Shown in pieces: positions 5,989 to 8,691 of a DNA stretch of 8,691 nt (position 1 is the first letter of the stretch; each line of letters starts with the position of its first letter). Source of the DNA: VRUE01 sp035318745. GTDB taxonomy: Bacteria > Actinomycetota > Thermoleophilia > Solirubrobacterales > 70-9. The stretch is from assembly GCA_035318745.1 (NCBI GenBank), contig DATHEA010000036.1, positions 1 to 8,691 of the forward strand, written 5' to 3'. A model generated the notes under the pieces. That model had not been told where the DNA came from, made no database searches, and worked only from the letters and a program-made list of their open reading frames with translations. Position numbers and translations under genes: made by a program.

Positions 5989-6765
5989 TCAGGCGGTTTC
6001 GGCGCTGGCGGCGGGGGTCGGGCGGGCGAGGTCTCGGTCTTTGAGGCGGTAGCTGTCGCCTTTGAGGGCGAGGATCTCGGCGTGGTGAACGAGGCGGTCG
6101 ATCATCGCCGCGGCGGTGATCTCGTCGCCGAAGATCTCGCCCCAGGCCGAGAACGGCTTGTTGGAGGTGACGATCAGCGAGGCGCGTTCGTAGCGCCGGG
6201 AGACGAGCATGAACATCAGGTTGGCGGCCTGGGGATCGAAGGGGATGTAGCCGACCTCGTCGACGATCAGCAGCGGGATCCGTTGCAGGCGGTCGAGCTC
6301 GGTGTCGAGGCGGCCGTGGCGTTGGGCGTCGGCCAACAGGGCGACCCATTCGGTCGCGGTGCGGAAGGCGACGCGGTGGCCGGCCAGGCAGGCGCGGATC
6401 CCGAGGGCGATGGCGAGGTGGGTCTTGCCGGTGCCCGGTGGTCCGAGCAAGACGACGTTCTCTTTGCCGGCCAGGAAGTCGAGCTGTCCGAGGTGCAAGA
6501 TGGTGTTCTTGGGCAGCGAGGATTGGAAGCCGAAGTCGAACTCCTCGATCGTCTTGCGCGCGGGGAACCGCGCGGCCTTGATCCTGCTTTGGCCGCCGTG
6601 GCTGTCGCGGCTGTCGGTCTCGGTCTTCAGCAGCGCGGCGGCAAACTGCTCGTAGGACCACTCCTCGCTGCGGGCGCGGTCGGCGAGCTTGGGCAGCGCC
6701 CTGGCGGCGGCGGGTGCTTTGAGCTGGCGAAAGAGGTGCGCGAGCTCGGTGCTGGGGCGGCTCAT
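5989..6765 (-). CDS. istB: IS21 transposition helper ATPase IstB
   Basis: This 258-residue AAA+ ATPase helps the IstA transposase choose and engage target DNA. The N-terminal helical domain (about 1-75) binds DNA in the family. Walker A is GPPGTGKT (108-115), preceded by the typical ENVVLLG strand. Walker B is LLIVDEVGY (165-173). Sensor 1 lies in LIVTSNKPF (197-205), and an arginine-containing helix lies in AAAMIDRLVHHAEI (218-231). The length is normal for IstB and no motif is missing, so it should be functional. The ATG at 6765 overlaps the istA stop by 4 bases (ATGA, 6762-6765), showing coupled translation. It ends 165 bases before the inner edge of the left inverted end. Confidence 0.95.
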   Translation of the reverse strand: MSRPSTELAHLFRQLKAPAAARALPKLADRARSEEWSYEQFAAALLKTETDSRDSHGGQSRIKAARFPARKTIEEFDFGFQSSLPKNTILHLGQLDFLAGKENVVLLGPPGTGKTHLAIALGIRACLAGHRVAFRTATEWVALLADAQRHGRLDTELDRLQRIPLLIVDEVGYIPFDPQAANLMFMLVSRRYERASLIVTSNKPFSAWGEIFGDEITAAAMIDRLVHHAEILALKGDSYRLKDRDLARPTPAASAETA

Positions 6766-7955
6766 GCGATCAGGGCGTCATAGACGGCCAACGACCGGGT
6801 CTGAACCGCCGGTTGGACCTCGGCGCGGTCGCCGTCGCGGCGACGCTTCAAGGCGCGAGCGTGCTCCAGCGCAGTGATCGTGCGATGCCTCGCGAAGGAC
6901 CTGGCGTGGCGGCAAGCCAGCTGCCCGGTGTCCAGCGCGACGGCGGTGATCTCGCGATCGCCGATGCGAACCTCGACGCGTTGGCCGACCAAGTCAGGGT
7001 CCATGCTGTAGTCGTTGGTGTCGAAGCGAACGTAGGGATCGGGCGCGATTCTCAGCACCCAGCGCCGATCGGTGTCGGGGACCGTCTCGGGCAGCCCGGC
7101 CATCAGCTCGAGCTCTTCGTCGAGGCGGTCGCAGGGGCGGGCCCTGAGCGTCTTGTGGGTGCGGGCGTTGACCTTGGTGGCCCAGGCGTCGAGTTGGTCT
7201 TGGAAGTCGAGCTCGTTGGCAAACAGGCGGCCGGGCTCGAAGTTGGTCTCCGCGTAGCCCTGGAAGCGCTCAACGACGCCCTTGGCCTGCGGATCCCGTG
7301 GCCGGCAGAAGTGCCAATCGACTTTCAGCTGGCCACAAAGCGCGGCGAACTCCTCGCTGGGGCGGCCGTCGTGGCCGTGAACGCCGGCCTGGCGATCCCA
7401 GACCAACGTGTCCGGTAGCCCGCCGAGCTGCCAGAGGCAGCGCCGGATCCCGGCCAGCAGATCCGGCGTCTGCTTGGAGAAGATCAGCGCGCCGGCGCCC
7501 GCCCTGGAGTAGCCCAGGCACGCGACGACGACATAGCCATTACGGGTCTGGCCGTGGCCAACCGGGATCTCATGCTTGGGCTCCCAGACATCGAACTGGC
7601 AGATCTCCCCAGGCCGATAGATCGTGCGCTGCGTCGTCCTGGCGGTCTGAAACAACGGCCGGACCTCGCGCAGATAGTCATCGAGGATCGTCTTGCCGCC
7701 CTCCCAGCCCAGCGGCTCGATCAGCTCGCCGACACGAACACCGGGCAAGTCAGGGTCCTTGTCCAGCAGCCGCGCGATCTCGGGCTTGAACGGGTCGAGC
7801 TTCGAGCCGCCCGATGCTCGCGAGTATCGCGGCGGGTCGGCCGATCGCAGCGCCGACCGGATCGTGTTGCGCGACAAGCCCGTCCGACGCGACAGCTCCT
7901 TGATCGAGACGCCCCGGACGAAGTGCTCCCGTCGCAGCTCAGCCCAATGCTCCAC
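6762..7955 (-). CDS. istA: IS21 transposase IstA (DDE type)
   Basis: From the GTG at 7955 (VEHWAELRREHFVRGVSIKE) the protein has 397 residues. The frame also allows a GTG at 7964, but the purine-rich GAAGGGG (7964-7970) would then touch the start codon, whereas it sits 8 bases ahead of 7955. Residues 15-40 form a helix-turn-helix (IKELSRRTGLSRNTIRSALR) that binds the IS ends. The DDE catalytic core follows: Asp122 in CQFDVW, Asp187 in LVWDRQ and Glu229 in KGVVERF. The C-terminal region includes FDTNDYSMDPDLVG, a common IstA segment. It is full length with all three acidic residues, so it is probably active. It is the first gene of the istAB operon, 86 bases inside the right inverted end. Confidence 0.95.
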   Translation of the reverse strand: MEHWAELRREHFVRGVSIKELSRRTGLSRNTIRSALRSADPPRYSRASGGSKLDPFKPEIARLLDKDPDLPGVRVGELIEPLGWEGGKTILDDYLREVRPLFQTARTTQRTIYRPGEICQFDVWEPKHEIPVGHGQTRNGYVVVACLGYSRAGAGALIFSKQTPDLLAGIRRCLWQLGGLPDTLVWDRQAGVHGHDGRPSEEFAALCGQLKVDWHFCRPRDPQAKGVVERFQGYAETNFEPGRLFANELDFQDQLDAWATKVNARTHKTLRARPCDRLDEELELMAGLPETVPDTDRRWVLRIAPDPYVRFDTNDYSMDPDLVGQRVEVRIGDREITAVALDTGQLACRHARSFARHRTITALEHARALKRRRDGDRAEVQPAVQTRSLAVYDALIA

Positions 7956-8040
7956 ACCGACCACCCCTTCACCGCCCTCGCCTCGATCCGCAGATCAGAC
8001 GAGCGTCGGCAACACCCCGGACGCCTCCGCCACCGCCACA

Positions 8041-8094
8041 GGGGGGTCAATATTCAACCGGCGAAGGGGGGTCAGTTTTCACCCGGCGCCGACA
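8041..8094 (-). repeat. IS21 right end with two internal direct repeats
   Basis: Read on the minus strand from 8094 it begins TGTC and carries two repeats of about 21 bases (8066-8086 and 8041-8061), both ending TTGACCCCCC or CTGACCCCCC. It mirrors the left end base for base in length and layout. Confidence 0.8.
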
Positions 8095-8110
8095 AACGCG
8101 TCACCGCGAG

Positions 8111-8150
8111 CGCCGCTCCGGCTCGCCCTACGGGCTCGCCTCCGCACCGC
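8111..8150 (-). repeat. GC-rich 40-base repeat, copy outside the IS right end
   Basis: The reverse complement matches 5841-5880 at 38 of 40 bases, including both GGCGAGCC units and the GCCCGTAGGGC hairpin. It starts 16 bases beyond the IS right end, so the IS boundary as defined by its inverted ends does not include it. Confidence 0.7.
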
Positions 8151-8449
8151 CCGCCGTAACGCCTTGCTCGCCGACCTCTACCTCGATTACGGTGACTCAC
8201 ATCAACCCAGTGTTGCGACGACCGGTTGAGTCCGTCCAGTAGGCGCGGATCAGAGTGCCGGAATCACGCGAAAGCGCGAGCCGACGCCGTCTGCTGCTAC
8301 CCGCTCGCAGCGAGGCGGGAAGCGAGTCGGATTGCCGCTTGTTGTCCTTGAGCGATGACCTGGGGCAGTCGATCGAGTGGTAACGAGTCGCGTCCCGCTT
8401 CGAACCTCAGGCGGAACAGCGGTCAGTCGGCGATCACCGATGGAGTTCG
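8151..8449. other. Apparent non-coding or decayed stretch
   Basis: I see no convincing gene here. Short open frames exist on both strands, but none has a recognisable motif, good start and ribosome binding site. A plus-strand frame ends LYLDYGDSHQPSVATTG at a TGA (8227-8229). The segment around 8200-8230 (GTGTTGCGACGACCGGTTGA) faintly recalls the ends of IS30-type elements, but I could not find a partner. The stretch is probably remnant mobile DNA. Confidence 0.4.
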
Positions 8450-8691
8450 TCACCGGGACGACGCACGGCACTGCGGGCTGGCGCGAGATTGCACGTGCCA
8501 CGACCCGGGCAGTTGCTCCTCGGCTCCGCTAACGAGCGCATCAACCGAGTAGCCAGTACGTGAGGTCGACAGATCGGTGGAGGAGAGGATCAACATCGCC
8601 CCGCTGTCGTCGCGGCATGCGAGGAACGGAGGCGTCGTTACTCCCTCCGCGACAAGCCACGCCGGCGCCTCGGCAGGGCGCTCGCACTTCC
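8450..8691 (-). CDS. Unrecognised protein, C-terminal fragment (runs off right edge)
   Basis: A minus-strand frame is open from the window edge to a TGA at 8450-8452 and gives about 79 residues, including CRDDSGAMLILSSTDLSTSR and GYSVDALVSGAEEQLPGSWH. The composition is balanced and protein-like, more so than the other frames in this stretch. The start lies beyond the right edge. I do not recognise the family and see no catalytic motif. The last 20 or so residues are Ser/Arg-rich and less convincing, so the natural end may have been altered. A non-coding origin cannot be excluded. Confidence 0.35.
   Translation of the reverse strand, partial: KCERPAEAPAWLVAEGVTTPPFLACRDDSGAMLILSSTDLSTSRTGYSVDALVSGAEEQLPGSWHVQSRASPQCRASSR

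Larger units (their letters stand above)
5770..8094 (-). mobile_element. IS21-family insertion sequence, complete (about 2.3 kb)
   Basis: The element is bounded by two 54-base inverted ends (5770-5823 and 8041-8094), which both begin TGTC and agree at about 40 of 54 positions without gaps. It contains the istA and istB pair in one operon, the defining IS21 arrangement, and 2325 bp is a normal size. No target duplication is evident: the left flank ends TCGG and the right flank begins AACG. It lies just downstream of the coupling-protein remnant. The missing duplication could reflect recombination between copies or later decay. Confidence 0.85.

Noticed and set aside
5540..6661. A 373-residue minus-strand frame over istB and the IS left end
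   Set aside because: It runs through the inverted end and is Pro/Arg-rich; the IstB frame with full AAA+ motifs explains this DNA.
5824..6783. A 319-residue plus-strand frame antisense to istB
   Set aside because: Its Gly/Val/Glu-rich composition and exact antisense overlap with IstB mark it as a shadow.
8200..8230. Possible IS30-type terminal sequence
   Set aside because: The resemblance is only from memory, and no inverted partner or transposase is visible in the window.
1..8691. CRISPR arrays or rRNA genes
   Set aside because: No regularly spaced repeats with unique spacers and no rRNA-like segments were seen.

Overview
The window is high-GC DNA with the codon use and protein families of an actinobacterium. 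The IS21 proteins and the PPGW-rich N terminus would suit the Thermoleophilia/Solirubrobacterales, but that placement is a guess. It looks like an accessory island: one end of an element integrated at a tRNA-Pro gene, carrying a block of defence-like genes, a conjugation-gene remnant and insertion sequences.

Layout from left to right. Bases 1-87 (minus) hold the N terminus of a probable IS66-type transposase that runs off the left edge. A strong hairpin terminator (144-167) lies just downstream of the 3' half of a tRNA-Pro (184-224, minus). The 5' half of that tRNA is missing and the break falls at the anticodon arm, as expected at an attachment site. The element should therefore lie to the right of the remnant. 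Bases 367-3040 (minus) form a two-gene operon with a 4-base overlap. Its first gene encodes a 422-residue coiled-coil protein of uncertain family. Its second encodes a DUF4041 plus GIY-YIG (T5orf172/Mug113-like) nuclease-type protein that appears split by a one-base frameshift near 1530. After a 298-base divergent intergenic region, 3339-5233 (plus) form a second operon with a 4-base overlap: an ABC/OLD-type AAA_21 ATPase followed by a small TOPRIM-like (DUF4276-like) protein.

Immediately after the TOPRIM-like gene is the C-terminal third or less of a type IV coupling protein (5260-5664), cut off just before its Walker B motif. This implies that the defence-like block, or a deletion endpoint, lies inside a former conjugative module. 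A complete IS21-family element (5770-8094) with istA, istB and 54-base inverted ends follows. The last 600 bases contain a GC-rich inverted repeat that matches a segment inside the IS, apparent non-coding or decayed DNA, and the C terminus of an unrecognised minus-strand gene at the right edge.

The most interesting part is 367-5233. Two divergent, translationally coupled gene pairs each join a nuclease-type domain (GIY-YIG; TOPRIM) to a partner (a coiled-coil protein; an ABC ATPase). The ATPase/TOPRIM pair has the logic of split OLD, Gabija or PARIS-type anti-phage systems. The other pair resembles a restriction-like system in which the usual Mrr nuclease has been replaced by a separate GIY-YIG protein. 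All functional statements are inferred from motifs seen in the sequence and from remembered family features; no search was run.
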